Source: Laspinema palackyanum D2c
GTDB lineage: Bacteria > Cyanobacteriota > Cyanobacteriia > Cyanobacteriales > Laspinemataceae
Assembly: GCF_025370875.1 (NCBI RefSeq)
Contig: NZ_JAMXFD010000003.1
Location: 340,355 to 404,354, forward strand
Length of the DNA: 64,000 nt
Reading direction: 5' to 3'
Part shown: piece by piece, positions 1 through 9,666 of the stretch
Layout: every line of letters starts with the position of its first letter
Numbering within the stretch: position 1 is the first letter of the stretch
Notes under the pieces: generated by a model
Databases searched by the model: none
Told to the model about the DNA's origin: nothing
The model's input: only the letters and a program-made list of their open reading frames with translations
Program-made: the position numbers and the translations under genes

Positions 1-575
1 TGTTGCCGCAATCGAGGGCTATGTCGAGCTTTGGCCGTAATTGAACCAATCCCTCCAGGCAAGGAAAAGCCCAGTTCTCCCTCACTGCTGGCACTAAAGG
101 TTCCAATCCCGGGAAGCGAGGCTTCACCGCTCAGTTCTATGGGAGTTTGCAACAGATCCGCCGCGCCTTTGAGTAAATCCCGGAACCCCCGTTTAGGTTC
201 AACGCAGAGGTTAATCTTCTCTAAACTTTCTGAAACTTGACGGGCAATACTCAAGAGAATTTCAGTGATATCTACGTCAGCCATATCCAAATCATGAGAA
301 GACTCGAAATAGACAACGTGGTATCCTTCCGCTTCCAAGTCTTTTTTTAGTCGGAATAATTCCGTGGATTTTCCACAGCCAATATGTCCAGTAAATAGCT
401 GGCAGGTCGGTTCATTTCCAGAGAGTAAACTAATCGTTCTACCCAGTTCTCGGATAATATTTCCGCCTCGAACTGAAGAAAAATCAATATAGTATTCTCG
501 GTCTTCCTCATTCGCCATATCCAAGACTTTACTGGGATTACAAGCTTTATAAAATCTCGGCAAATCTAGTTTCAT
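1..575 (-). CDS. P-loop (AAA-type) ATPase, N-terminal part, cut by the window edge
   Basis: An open minus-strand frame begins at an ATG at 575 (MKLDLPRFYKACNPSKVLDM) and stays open for 191 codons to the left edge, so the C-terminal part and stop are missing. A Walker A motif, GHIGCGKST, is at residues 63-71, followed by a strand reading HVVYFESS that fits an AAA/STAND-like ATPase core. The Walker B region cannot be located with confidence. The rest is unremarkable: a glycine-rich stretch near residues 160-180. I recognise it only as an ATP-binding protein of the cyanobacterial AAA type; substrate and role are unknown. It is separated from ftsQ by about 800 bases and reads away from it. Confidence 0.75.
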   Translation of the reverse strand, partial: MKLDLPRFYKACNPSKVLDMANEEDREYYIDFSSVRGGNIIRELGRTISLLSGNEPTCQLFTGHIGCGKSTELFRLKKDLEAEGYHVVYFESSHDLDMADVDITEILLSIARQVSESLEKINLCVEPKRGFRDLLKGAADLLQTPIELSGEASLPGIGTFSASSEGELGFSLPGGIGSITAKARHSPRLRQ

Positions 576-1376
576 GTTAATTAACTCTCCCCAACGGCTG
601 ATCCCTTCTCCAGATATTTCTCGGGTATAGGTTGTCGTTCCGTAACAATTTTCATGACTTAACCTTACTGATGATGATTAACCTAGGATTGCCCAAGTGA
701 TCTTTACTTACCATCCACCGACTCAGGAGTGAAAGGATGGGGAAAAGGGGATTAATAATTGAGTGATCCATACCCCTTTGTTTAGGAATCGCCTTAGATA
801 AGAGGGCGATCGCCTGCAAAGGTGGAGAAGTTAGGAGTCTATCACACCGCCACAAGGGTTCCAACTTGAGGACGCCGCCAGTGGGATTCCACAGAAGCGC
901 TCCTATCACAAAGGATTTACGCGGTTAAGCCGATGTAACCCGATCGCTGGGGGCAGTCTATGAATTGTCCCTACTCTGTAATAGAAGAGATGGATCACTC
1001 CAGCAACTCCTAACTCCGTCGGAAGAAGCGGGGGACCGAAGTTTGCGGATTGGATTCAAAAATGAATCCTAGCCCAGGAGGTGAGTGGGGGATGGTACAA
1101 ATCTGACCTGGCATAGCCTCCATTAAAAGCCCGAATCGGGAGGTTAAAATAAGTGAACAAAAACAGGATGGAGCAGCCCTCTCCATAGGGAAACCTGCTA
1201 ATGGTAGATTTTTAAGGGGAATCTGAAGTCTGGATTTCATCACAAAAGGATTCCCCAGTGGGTTTACGGCGTGGGAATCAGGAGGGTTTCCCCTGCAAAA
1301 GGATCAAGGTTATTCCTTGACAAGAGGTAAAGTTTGGGTGTATTTAGTTGTGTCCCAGTTAGCTTAAACGGTTAGG
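576..1376. other. 800-base spacer without a recognisable gene
   Basis: Short open frames exist on the minus strand (652-909 and 1010-1243), but their translations show no domain, no good ribosome binding site and no resemblance to anything I know, so I do not call genes. Its right end carries the candidate ftsQ promoter. Confidence 0.5.
1317..1346 (+). promoter_or_regulatory. Candidate sigma-70 type promoter of ftsQ
   Basis: A perfect -35 box TTGACA at 1317-1322 is followed after 18 bases by TATTTA at 1341-1346, about 30 bases before the ftsQ start codon. Seen by eye only; no mapped start site. Confidence 0.4.
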
Positions 1377-2273
1377 ATGGATACCATCGGAACGGTCTCT
1401 CAGTCCGAGTTAGTGCGTCGCCGTCGTCAACTGAGGCGATCGCGGCGTCAGAAAGTTTTCCAAGCCGGTTGGCAACTGTTAGCAGTCAGTTCCCTGGCCG
1501 GATTTTTATTGTGGACCACCACCTCACCGGCTTTAGTGATTGACACCCCTGAACAAGTGGAAATCGACGGGAATGAATTTTTATCCGACCGGGCGATTCG
1601 CTCCCTGTTGCCGCTGTCGTACCCCCGATCTATCCTGCACGTTCGACCGCAAGAACTCGCCCGCGAGTTGGAATCCGCCGGGACGATCGCTAAAGCAACC
1701 GTTTCCCGGCAGTTGTTTCCCCCGGGACTCAAGGTGACGGTCCACGAACGCTATCCGGTGGCAATTGCCAATGAAGGAAATGCGATCGGCCCAGGGGTCC
1801 CCACCGCTACTCCCCCCGGACTCAGCCCTAATCCCGCCGTAGGCTCTCCCGGGGTGCGATCGGTGGGTTTGCTTGATGAACGGGGAACGTGGATGCCCTT
1901 GGAAAGCTACACCACCCTAGACCCCACCGCTCAACTGCCCCAACTCCGGGTCATCGGCCCCCTGGAGCAATACCGTTCGTCGTGGCAGTCTGTCTATCAA
2001 TCCATTCGTCGCAGTCCCATCAAAATTCATGAAATCAATTGGCAGGACCCGGCGAATTTGATTTTAAAAACCGAACTCGGACTCGTTCATTGTGGCCCTT
2101 ACAGCCCTCGCTTTGCCGAACAAGTGACCCGCTTGGGACAGATGGGGGATTTACCCAACCAAATTGATTTAGCCCAAATTGCTTATATTGACTTGACCAA
2201 TCCCGATCGCCCCTCCCTTCAACGCATAGGTGTAACTGCCCCTCAAACCGTCCCCACCCCTGAAAATCCTTGA
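1377..2273 (+). CDS. ftsQ: Cell division protein FtsQ (POTRA domain)
   Basis: The 298-residue product has an arginine-rich cytoplasmic start (about residues 14-25), one membrane segment (about 33-50) and then an outside POTRA-like region starting VEIDGNEFLSDRAI, with the typical RELFPPGLKVTVHERYPVA-like continuation (here RQLFPPGLKVTVHERYPVA near 112-130). FtsQ bridges the early FtsZ ring and the late septal wall synthesis enzymes. The proline/glycine-rich insert around residues 135-160 is a cyanobacterial-style linker. The gene lies 189 bases upstream of ftsZ in the same direction, the common cyanobacterial ftsQ-ftsZ order, which supports the call. The upstream neighbour is not ddl or murC. 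Confidence 0.93.
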   Translation: MDTIGTVSQSELVRRRRQLRRSRRQKVFQAGWQLLAVSSLAGFLLWTTTSPALVIDTPEQVEIDGNEFLSDRAIRSLLPLSYPRSILHVRPQELARELESAGTIAKATVSRQLFPPGLKVTVHERYPVAIANEGNAIGPGVPTATPPGLSPNPAVGSPGVRSVGLLDERGTWMPLESYTTLDPTAQLPQLRVIGPLEQYRSSWQSVYQSIRRSPIKIHEINWQDPANLILKTELGLVHCGPYSPRFAEQVTRLGQMGDLPNQIDLAQIAYIDLTNPDRPSLQRIGVTAPQTVPTPENP

Positions 2274-2462
2274 AAAAAACCCCACTCAAAGCCATGATAA
2301 GTCCGGCTCAAGTTTGGGTTCACGCGGGGGTCAGTATGATTACCCTTGACAGATTGGCAAAACTAATCAGTGCTAAAGTTGGTAATCTTGGGCAACATAG
2401 CCTATAGTTGACTTTGATCTGCCCTCATTTCAGAAGTTGTATCTCTACCGTTCCCAATACCA

Positions 2463-3749
2463 ATGACACTTAATAGTAAACTAGGGGTTGGAAATGAAAG
2501 CCCTCATTCTGAAGAACCGACAGGTTTTCCCGTGGCAGTGGACAACTCCAATCCTTTTAACAACACAGGGTTAATATTGGGTCAAAATCGCGATAACCGG
2601 CTCCCCGGGGAAGAAACCAGGAGTAACGATATTGTGCCGAGTAGCATAGCCAAAATTAAAGTCATTGGCGTAGGCGGCGGTGGATGCAATGCTGTCAACC
2701 GCATGATTGCAAGTGAAGTCTCGGGAGTAGAATTTTGGGCGGTGAATACCGATGCCCAAGCTCTAGTCCAATCCACTGCAACCAAACGCCTACAAGTCGG
2801 ACAAAAACTGACCCGAGGTCTCGGCGCAGGTGGCAATCCGGCCATCGGTCAAAAAGCCGCAGAGGAGTCTCGCGATGAGATTGCTCATGCCTTAGAACAT
2901 TCTGACCTCGTTTTCATTACCGCAGGGATGGGGGGTGGAACCGGCACTGGGGCCGCCCCCATCGTCGCTGAAGCCGCCAAGGAAGTTGGGGCGCTGACTG
3001 TCGGGGTGGTCACCCGTCCGTTTATGTTCGAGGGCCGTCGGCGCACGAACCAAGCGGAAGAAGGGATCGCCGCCCTCCAAAGTCGGGTCGATACCCTCAT
3101 CGTCATCCCGAACGATAAATTGCTCTCAGTGATTTCTGAACAAACTCCAGTCCAGGAAGCCTTTCGAGTGGCTGATGATATCCTGCGCCAAGGGGTTCAG
3201 GGGATTTCAGATATTATTACGATTCCGGGTCTAGTGAATGTGGACTTTGCCGACGTGCGCGCGGTGATGGCTGATGCTGGGTCTGCCTTAATGGGCATTG
3301 GTGTGGGTTCGGGTAAATCCCGGGCCCGAGAAGCGGCCCTGAGTGCCATTTCTTCTCCTTTACTCGAATCCTCGATTGAAGGGGCCAAGGGCGTCGTGTT
3401 GAATATTACCGGCGGCACTGATTTAACCTTGCATGAGGTGAATGCCGCAGCGGAAACGGTGTACGAAGTGGTTGATCCTAATGCCAATATTATTTTTGGT
3501 GCCGTGATTGACGAACGCCTCCAAGGGGAAATTCGCATCACCGTGATTGCCACCGGCTTTTCCTCAGACCCCCCCCAACCTGGAACCCAGGTTGCCCGGG
3601 TGGTTCCTCAAGTGCAACCCCAACGGTTCATTCCTAAGCCTCCCGCCGCGTCTCCACCCCCGCCTCCGACTCCGGATCCTTCCCGTGGTGGTAAGCCACC
3701 TGGATTGGATATTCCTGATTTCCTGCAAAAGCGTCGCCCTCCGCGCTAA
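2463..3749 (+). CDS. ftsZ: Cell division GTPase FtsZ
   Basis: The 428-residue product carries the tubulin/FtsZ signatures: [11 protein letters not shown] near residues 71-81 and [12 protein letters not shown] near 156-167. FtsZ polymerises into the cytokinetic ring using GTP. An N-terminal extension of about 60 residues precedes the core, as in other filamentous cyanobacteria, and a proline-rich linker leads to the C-terminal peptide ending [15 protein letters not shown], which is the usual tail that binds ring partners. The ATG at 2463 fits the extension; an internal start is possible because there is no strong Shine-Dalgarno site in front of 2463. Confidence 0.98.
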   Translation: MTLNSKLGVGNESPHSEEPTGFPVAVDNSNPFNNTGLILGQNRDNRLPGEETRSNDIVPSSIAKIKVIGVGGGGCNAVNRMIASEVSGVEFWAVNTDAQALVQSTATKRLQVGQKLTRGLGAGGNPAIGQKAAEESRDEIAHALEHSDLVFITAGMGGGTGTGAAPIVAEAAKEVGALTVGVVTRPFMFEGRRRTNQAEEGIAALQSRVDTLIVIPNDKLLSVISEQTPVQEAFRVADDILRQGVQGISDIITIPGLVNVDFADVRAVMADAGSALMGIGVGSGKSRAREAALSAISSPLLESSIEGAKGVVLNITGGTDLTLHEVNAAAETVYEVVDPNANIIFGAVIDERLQGEIRITVIATGFSSDPPQPGTQVARVVPQVQPQRFIPKPPAASPPPPPTPDPSRGGKPPGLDIPDFLQKRRPPR

Positions 3750-3845
3750 CGATTTAGGAATGATGAGTTGGAATGAATCGCTGCTGACCCTTCGACTGGG
3801 TGAGCAGTTGATTTTTTTGAGCAATATGTAAGGGTCCAGGGTGGA

Positions 3846-4706
3846 ATGATGTCTGATCTACAAGCAATTTCACAGCCGCCGATAGTCCCGATCGCCTTGA
3901 CGATCGCCGGTTCCGATAGTGGTGGAGGGGCCGGGATTCAAGCGGATTTGAAAACTTTTGCGTTTCATGGGGTGCATGGCACGAGCGCCCTCACCTGCGT
4001 CACGGCTCAAAGTACAAGAGGGGTGACGCGGGTGGATGGGTTGCCGGTGGAGGCGATCGCCGCTCAGATTGATGCGGTGGTGCAGGATATGAGGGTGCTG
4101 GCGGTCAAAACGGGGATGCTGCTGAATCAGGAGATTATTGCAGCAGTCGCGGAACGGGTGCAGTCCCTGCATCTGAAAAATTTAGTGGTGGATCCGGTGA
4201 TGGTGTCCCGCACGGGAGCACAACTGATTGATGATGAAGCGGTGACATTGCTGCGGGATGTCTTGGTGCCTTTGGGGGCGATCGTCACCCCCAATCGCTA
4301 TGAGGCCCAAATTCTCAGCGGGTTACAAATTAATACCTTAGATGATATGCGCGCTGCTGCTCAGAGAATCCATAAATGCGGAGTTTCTGGGGTCTTAGTC
4401 AAAGGAGGCGGCATGGCGGGAGAATTACGCGGGGTAGATGTGTGGTTTGATGGCGACTGCCTGGAAACCTTGAGAACGGTAACGGTAGAAACGCGCAATA
4501 CTCATGGCACCGGATGCACGTTGTCAGCGGCGATCGCCGCCAATTTAGCATTAGGTCAAGATGCTCTGACAGCGGTCAAAAATGCCAAAAACTATGTCAC
4601 CGAAGCCCTACACTTTGCCTTGGAGATTGGCCAAGGTCCCGGTCCAGTCGGTCACTTTTTCCCCTTATTTAAAGCAGGAAGATTAAGTGAGGGGGAGATA
4701 AGTTAG
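3846..4706 (+). CDS. thiD: Hydroxymethylpyrimidine/phosphomethylpyrimidine kinase ThiD
   Basis: This 286-residue protein phosphorylates HMP and HMP-P for thiamine biosynthesis. The N-terminal substrate loop GSDSGGGAGIQADLKTF is near residues 23-39, the VDPVMVSRTGAQL strand near 115-127, and the anion-hole/ATP motif TRNTHGTGCTLSAAI near 217-231, all typical of the ribokinase-like ThiD family. Two ATG codons in a row occur at 3846 and 3849; either can start. No other thi genes are near, so the setting adds nothing. Confidence 0.96.
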   Translation: MMSDLQAISQPPIVPIALTIAGSDSGGGAGIQADLKTFAFHGVHGTSALTCVTAQSTRGVTRVDGLPVEAIAAQIDAVVQDMRVLAVKTGMLLNQEIIAAVAERVQSLHLKNLVVDPVMVSRTGAQLIDDEAVTLLRDVLVPLGAIVTPNRYEAQILSGLQINTLDDMRAAAQRIHKCGVSGVLVKGGGMAGELRGVDVWFDGDCLETLRTVTVETRNTHGTGCTLSAAIAANLALGQDALTAVKNAKNYVTEALHFALEIGQGPGPVGHFFPLFKAGRLSEGEIS

Positions 4707-4728
4707 GCAGAGATAAAGATAAATCAGA

Positions 4729-6432
4729 TTAGGCAAAATCCGCACGCCAAACTTGAACTGCCAGACGCGCTAGAGACTGCTGTCGATTGGCGATCGCATC
4801 CGGCGTCCATTCTTCCGCTTGAACCTCCTGAGTGAGCCGGTACTGACTTTCCTGATATTTTTCTACCTTTTTAACATAAGGTTGATTGCCAATTTCCCGA
4901 TTCAACGCCGCTTCCAAAAGTGTCATATTTCCCAAACGATAGACCATTTCATCTTGTTGCTTTTCTGTAAAATTTTGTTGCCATGAATTAGCGGGATTTT
5001 CTGGTAGAATATGTTCTATAGAAAAACTATCTTTTATAATTTTTACTCCCGATACCTGAGTTTCCAACTTCCAAAGAATATAACGAACTAACTTGCGTTT
5101 CTGTCCTTTAGTTGAAATTTCTAATAAGGAAAAGTCTTGACGAAATTTTTCGTCCGCTCCATAAAAAGAGCTTAACCGTTCAAATACCTGCCGGGGAGTT
5201 TTAATCGTTTCTTTTTGGATATCTATAGCCAGGTTATTATAAATCGTTTCCAAGTCATTAGGATTTAAAGAACTGACAATGCTATAGCGAAATGAGACAA
5301 CTGCAATTAACTTTAACAAGCGGGTAAAGTCATCAGGAGAGAACTTTTCATAAGCAGCAAACAGAGTCGGATAAACTTGCTTAACTCGAAATAAGCTCAA
5401 TTCTCGAATATACTCCTGATTTTGGGGAATATCTCGCCAAAACTCATCATTGGCATTCCCCAAAGCCACAAAAAGACTACTATAATTTTCGAGTTCCTCC
5501 AGTAAATCAAACGCTTGTTGAGCCGTTTTAACAGAATTCCTAACTTGTTTAAAGAGGCGCTCGCGACGGATTCGCGTGTAGGTAAGACTCAGATAATACC
5601 GAAGAAATTCAGGAAATTTTTCGAGTTGAACCGTTGTAATAATTCTTTTCCATTGCCGTTGAGCATCCCGTAAATCATCTGGTCCTTGGAATAGAGAAAA
5701 TAAATAATTTTTTAATAAATCTGTGGCACTCAGTTCCAGTCCCCGAGCATTCAAGGTCTCAAATACCGTATAAGCATTTAGTTCATCTTCTACATTAATT
5801 TGAATGAACAATAAGCGCTGCGCCACTGTATCCGTAAGAAAGGTTGCTAAACTTTCTCCACTGCTCACCACTTCAGGGATATCTTCACTAATTTTTTCAC
5901 AAAAATAATCAAAGGCTTTCCATAAGAGTTGGTTAGAATGAGTTAAAGAACGAAGATGCCTGGGTTTTCTTAAATTAATCAGATTGCTTTGATAAAAATC
6001 ATTGTTGTTTTCATTCAAAATTAACTTACTGGAATAGCGAAGAGAGCGAGGGTCTTTATCCGCTAAATAGGTGCGTTTTAGAAGCTCTTGCCGCTCCCGA
6101 TTCTGTTCTGGTTCTTGTCTTGAATCGACCAGTTGAGTGAGTTTATCAATGAGTGCGATCGCCAAAATGCTGAGGGTAGCAAACCGCTGTTGACCATCAA
6201 TAATCGTCCACTCTTTGTCAGAATTGGCCGAATTTTGCAGAACAATAGCTCCCATGTAGTGACTGGATTCCGGGTCCTGGTGAAGCATCAAAATGTCCTG
6301 CCAGAGGTCTTCCCAATTTTCCACTTGCCAGGAATAATCGCGTTGAAAAAGAGGGACTCTATAAATTTTACCATTGCCAATTAAATCGCGAAAATTGGTG
6401 GTTTTTGTATCAAGTAAATTAATTCGAGCCAT
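4729..6432 (-). CDS. DUF262/DUF1524 protein, GmrSD-like nuclease
   Basis: The 567-residue product joins two domains seen in GmrSD Type IV restriction enzymes. The N-terminal DUF262 part shows VPLFQRDYSW at residues 26-35 and IDGQQRFATL at 78-87, the ParB/sulfiredoxin-like nucleotide-binding signature of GmrS. The C-terminal DUF1524 part contains IEHILPEN followed by RLGNMTLLEAALN, the HNH-like His and Asn positions of GmrD. GmrSD cuts phage DNA with modified cytosines, but many DUF262 proteins are uncharacterised, so phage defence is an inference. A/T-rich coding and a MITE-like repeat just upstream (6474-6530) suggest an accessory gene. It stands alone between thiD and the VIT/VWA gene. Confidence 0.88.
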   Translation of the reverse strand: MARINLLDTKTTNFRDLIGNGKIYRVPLFQRDYSWQVENWEDLWQDILMLHQDPESSHYMGAIVLQNSANSDKEWTIIDGQQRFATLSILAIALIDKLTQLVDSRQEPEQNRERQELLKRTYLADKDPRSLRYSSKLILNENNNDFYQSNLINLRKPRHLRSLTHSNQLLWKAFDYFCEKISEDIPEVVSSGESLATFLTDTVAQRLLFIQINVEDELNAYTVFETLNARGLELSATDLLKNYLFSLFQGPDDLRDAQRQWKRIITTVQLEKFPEFLRYYLSLTYTRIRRERLFKQVRNSVKTAQQAFDLLEELENYSSLFVALGNANDEFWRDIPQNQEYIRELSLFRVKQVYPTLFAAYEKFSPDDFTRLLKLIAVVSFRYSIVSSLNPNDLETIYNNLAIDIQKETIKTPRQVFERLSSFYGADEKFRQDFSLLEISTKGQKRKLVRYILWKLETQVSGVKIIKDSFSIEHILPENPANSWQQNFTEKQQDEMVYRLGNMTLLEAALNREIGNQPYVKKVEKYQESQYRLTQEVQAEEWTPDAIANRQQSLARLAVQVWRADFA

Positions 6433-6473
6433 AAAAGATTCAGGTAAATTATAAAAGTTTCTAGTTTCTGTCC

Positions 6474-6530
6474 GGTGCGTCAGATAGTCAAGTGAATGAT
6501 ACTTATCTCAAGTTAACATTCTGACGCACC
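6474..6530. repeat. Small MITE-like inverted repeat
   Basis: GGTGCGTCAGA at 6474-6484 is the exact reverse complement of TCTGACGCACC at 6520-6530, bounding a 57-base A/T-rich element just upstream of the DUF262 gene. The same GGTGCGTCAGA-type ends are common in cyanobacterial miniature elements. Confidence 0.6.
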
Positions 6531-6566
6531 TTACATCAAGGAAGGAAAACCCATCCCAATCCAGAA

Positions 6567-9002
6567 TTAGGGTTGAACTTGTAGTTTAATCCGGAGGGTT
6601 CCGGAGAGAGATTGGGGGGGTTGCCAACCTTGTAACGTTTGGCGAATTTGGTCGATCGCCTCTTGATCACTTAAGGTAGAAGCGCGATCGTCCAACATCA
6701 CACGCACCACTTGACCCTGCCGAACTACAATTTCCCAAACCACCTCACCAGAAAGTCCTGGGGAGAGGGTCACAAATTGGAGTAAGTTTTCTAAATCTGC
6801 AGTCGCCTCCGCATTTAAGTCATCCCCATCTATCACTTGAATGCGATCGCTACCTTCGGGTGATGGCATAATTCCTTCTAGGGAAGATTCATCCAGGGGT
6901 TGGACTCCCCCAGCACCCTGACGAGCACCCCCAGACAACTGCACAGGTGAGGCAGAGGGTGGCGGTGGGGGAGAGGCGCTGGTAGTCCGACTCCGATTTC
7001 CCATTGCTGCATCTGCTTCACTTTCTGCCCCAAAAATCCCTTCGTAGCTGACGCCCTCGGGTAATTCTACGGGAACCTCAACCCGGCGAGTGGTACCATC
7101 GGGATCGACTCGGACTTCTTCGCTGACGGCGACAAAAGCAGTGTAGGCAGACAGCAAGCGATAGGCGAGGGCGGTATTAGTTACGGCAGTTACCCCGGAT
7201 GTGGTTTCTCCGTCATACATTTGACTCATTAAGTCTTTAATTCGATGGCGACCCCACAATTGCGCGATCGCCGGGTTGCCGTCTTCCTCAAATGCCATGC
7301 GAAAGAGTTCTTCATAGCGATCGCCATTGGCAGTAATTCCCTTCACTCGTAACTGTCCCCGGGCGCGATCGCCTTTTCGTCCAAACAAGACTAAGGGTTG
7401 TTCCGCAAACAAATCGGGCGGTAACCCTGGATAAACTTCTGCCGGTTCTCCTCCGCCTTCCCAAGTCACTTCAATATTCGTTAAAACTGGATTATTAATC
7501 TGTCGGAAAAACCGTTCCGCCACTTCTTCTGTGGGTTCATCCTGACGAATCACTTGGGAGGTTCCTCGTCCGACTTCCGCAAGGCGATCGAGGATAAACC
7601 GATTCACTGAACTCCCCACCCCAAAGCTATATAACCGATTGCCCGGTTGTAACTTTTTTTGGACCTCGGCAATGATTTCCATATCATTGCCAATATAACC
7701 ATCAGTTAATAAGACAATACTCCGTAACCGCCCATTTTCTGCCGGGGGATAATTTAAAACGGTTTGAATTCCATTTAATAACTCCGTTCCGCCATTGGCC
7801 TGCAATTGATTAATATAATCGATTGCCATATTTCGATTAGCCGGAGTATTGGCTAAGGGTCGCGGAGAGAGTGCTGTAGCCGTATTGGCAAAGTCAATAA
7901 TGGTAAAGGTATCATTAAGATTGAGGCCATTGATAAAGCGACGCATCAATTCTTGAGATTTAAACAGAGGGTCACCAGATTGAGACCCGCTGGTATCCAT
8001 CAGAAAGATGACATCTTTGGGGACAATTTCATTGCGGTTGTAATCTAAGGCCGGAATTAAGTAAATGGCAAAATGTCCTCCGCGATCGTCGGATTGGGTG
8101 AGGACGGTTGCTTTGGTGCGATCGCCTGACACGCGATACCGCAAAATTAAATCCTTGTTCGGGATAGAATCCGCCTTTGCTAAGTCAATCCGAACCATTT
8201 CTCCGGCTTGAGAGGTGACAATTTGATGAGAAGGGGATTGGATATTAGAAATGGGAACTCCCGCATTAATCTCCACCGCCACGCTAATATCATGACCGGA
8301 CCTTGTGCCAGGACGAAGGACCGGAGGCGTAATCCGTGAGGCATCCGGGACTTGGTTGGTGTTAGTTGTTCCTGGGTTGGTTGGAGTGCCGGGAATATAG
8401 CGCGGACCAACGACCATAGGGAATACAAACTCATAATTTCCCCCTTCAAAGGGGAGACTGTCACTGTAGCGAATGGTGACCTCAATTTGTTCTCCGGGTT
8501 TGATATTAGCCAGGGATTGAGTGAAAATATTAGGCCGTTCTTGTTCTAATAATCCTGCGGTTCGTCCTTGTTGCCTTGCTTCTTCATAAATGCGTTGGGC
8601 TTCTTCCCGTTGTTTGATATCCCCTTTAATGATGCGATCGCCAATTTTAATCTCCATATCATAAACCGCCGCTTCATCAGGAAGGGGGAAGACATAAATG
8701 GCTTCTAACGGTTCATTAAAGGGATTTTGAAACCGTTGAGTTACGGCAACTTGGGAGACATTGCCATCAATCCGGGCTTTAACATCGGTATGGGTGAGAG
8801 TAAAGGCTTGTTTTTCTCCTTCTGGGGATAAAACATACAAGCCCCCTACATCTTGGGAGTCCGATGAGGTCTGGGTATTATTACTTTGAGAGAGCGTTGA
8901 ACTAGGGAGCGATCGCGAATTTTCGGCTAAGGTTAAATGGGCGGCTGTTCCCACTGCTGCAACCAGGACTAAACAGGCTGGAAAAATATAGAGTAATTTC
9001 AT
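6567..9002 (-). CDS. Exported VIT and von Willebrand factor A domain protein
   Basis: The 811-residue product begins with a hydrophobic signal segment (residues about 3-26). A VIT domain follows (about 52-200; TQRFQNPFNEPLEAIYVFPLP, shown in part, is the hallmark), then a VWA domain from about residue 330 with the MIDAS start VIFLMDTSGSQSGDP. The region near 640-760 is proline/serine rich and low in complexity. The last 75 residues (GEVVWEIVVRQGQVVRVMLD and following) look like a TonB/AgmX-type C-terminal domain. VIT-VWA proteins bind protein partners through metal at the cell surface; no enzyme activity is implied. There is no LPxTG-like sorting signal, unlike proteobacterial sortase targets. 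Confidence 0.85.
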   Translation of the reverse strand: MKLLYIFPACLVLVAAVGTAAHLTLAENSRSLPSSTLSQSNNTQTSSDSQDVGGLYVLSPEGEKQAFTLTHTDVKARIDGNVSQVAVTQRFQNPFNEPLEAIYVFPLPDEAAVYDMEIKIGDRIIKGDIKQREEAQRIYEEARQQGRTAGLLEQERPNIFTQSLANIKPGEQIEVTIRYSDSLPFEGGNYEFVFPMVVGPRYIPGTPTNPGTTNTNQVPDASRITPPVLRPGTRSGHDISVAVEINAGVPISNIQSPSHQIVTSQAGEMVRIDLAKADSIPNKDLILRYRVSGDRTKATVLTQSDDRGGHFAIYLIPALDYNRNEIVPKDVIFLMDTSGSQSGDPLFKSQELMRRFINGLNLNDTFTIIDFANTATALSPRPLANTPANRNMAIDYINQLQANGGTELLNGIQTVLNYPPAENGRLRSIVLLTDGYIGNDMEIIAEVQKKLQPGNRLYSFGVGSSVNRFILDRLAEVGRGTSQVIRQDEPTEEVAERFFRQINNPVLTNIEVTWEGGGEPAEVYPGLPPDLFAEQPLVLFGRKGDRARGQLRVKGITANGDRYEELFRMAFEEDGNPAIAQLWGRHRIKDLMSQMYDGETTSGVTAVTNTALAYRLLSAYTAFVAVSEEVRVDPDGTTRRVEVPVELPEGVSYEGIFGAESEADAAMGNRSRTTSASPPPPPSASPVQLSGGARQGAGGVQPLDESSLEGIMPSPEGSDRIQVIDGDDLNAEATADLENLLQFVTLSPGLSGEVVWEIVVRQGQVVRVMLDDRASTLSDQEAIDQIRQTLQGWQPPQSLSGTLRIKLQVQP

Positions 9003-9115
9003 AGAAACCTCATTTTGAGGAAATTTGAAAAATGTGATGGATTCTAGGATGGCACAGACTGGGGGAAATGAGCCGGAGGTTACACTTTTTGTAACAAATC
9101 TCGTAGGGGTGGGGG

Positions 9116-9369
9116 ATAACGACTGAAGTCGTTACTACAAACGGGGGAAATTTAGCTTTTCTTAGTTTGTAGTGAAGAATTCATTCGTCTCTTTCCGATG
9201 GAAATAACGACTGAAGTCGTTACTACAAAGGGGGAAAATTAGGTTGTTTTAGTTCGTAGTGACGAATTCATTCGTCTCTTTCCGGATGGGGATAACGAAT
9301 GAATTCGTTACTACAAAGGGGGAAAATTAGGTTGTTTTAGTTCGTAGTGACGAATTCATTCGTCTCTTT
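9116..9369. repeat. Three tandem 88-base repeats with palindromic ends
   Basis: Three near-identical units begin at 9116, 9204 and 9292 (period 88). Each starts ATAACGAnTGAAnTCGTTAC and ends with TTCATTCGTCTCTTT. The unit starts are palindromes (AACGACTGAAGTCGTT in units 1 and 2, AACGAATGAATTCGTT in unit 3). The same palindrome recurs at 55119-55134 and 63008-63079, so this is a dispersed family. Confidence 0.85.
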
Positions 9370-9666
9370 AATTTATGCGAAGATTGCTTTTATTCATTCA
9401 ATTAAAAATTAAATTAATTCCAAAACAATCATCCCAATGCAAGAGATTTTCATCAAAATTATCCAACAGGTAAAGGGGAAACATCCCATCCTGCCGTGAA
9501 CAGGAGGTTCAACGCCCTTGACACCCGAGAGTTTTCCCCCCGTCAATCCAGGCTCGAAAGAAGACCGCAATATGTTAAACTAGGCGGGTCTGACGCTGGA
9601 CCAATCCCTTGCAGGGACACAACTACAACTGATTTCCTAGTCACATTCGAGAGTAACCATAAATTC

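Noticed and set aside
9116..9369. Possible CRISPR array
   Set aside because: The units are 88 bases, contain no unique spacers between conserved short repeats and no cas genes are near.
9496..9666. In-frame GTG extension of ffh by 57 codons
   Set aside because: The residues do not fit Ffh; MFDALAERLE at 9667 is the standard start.
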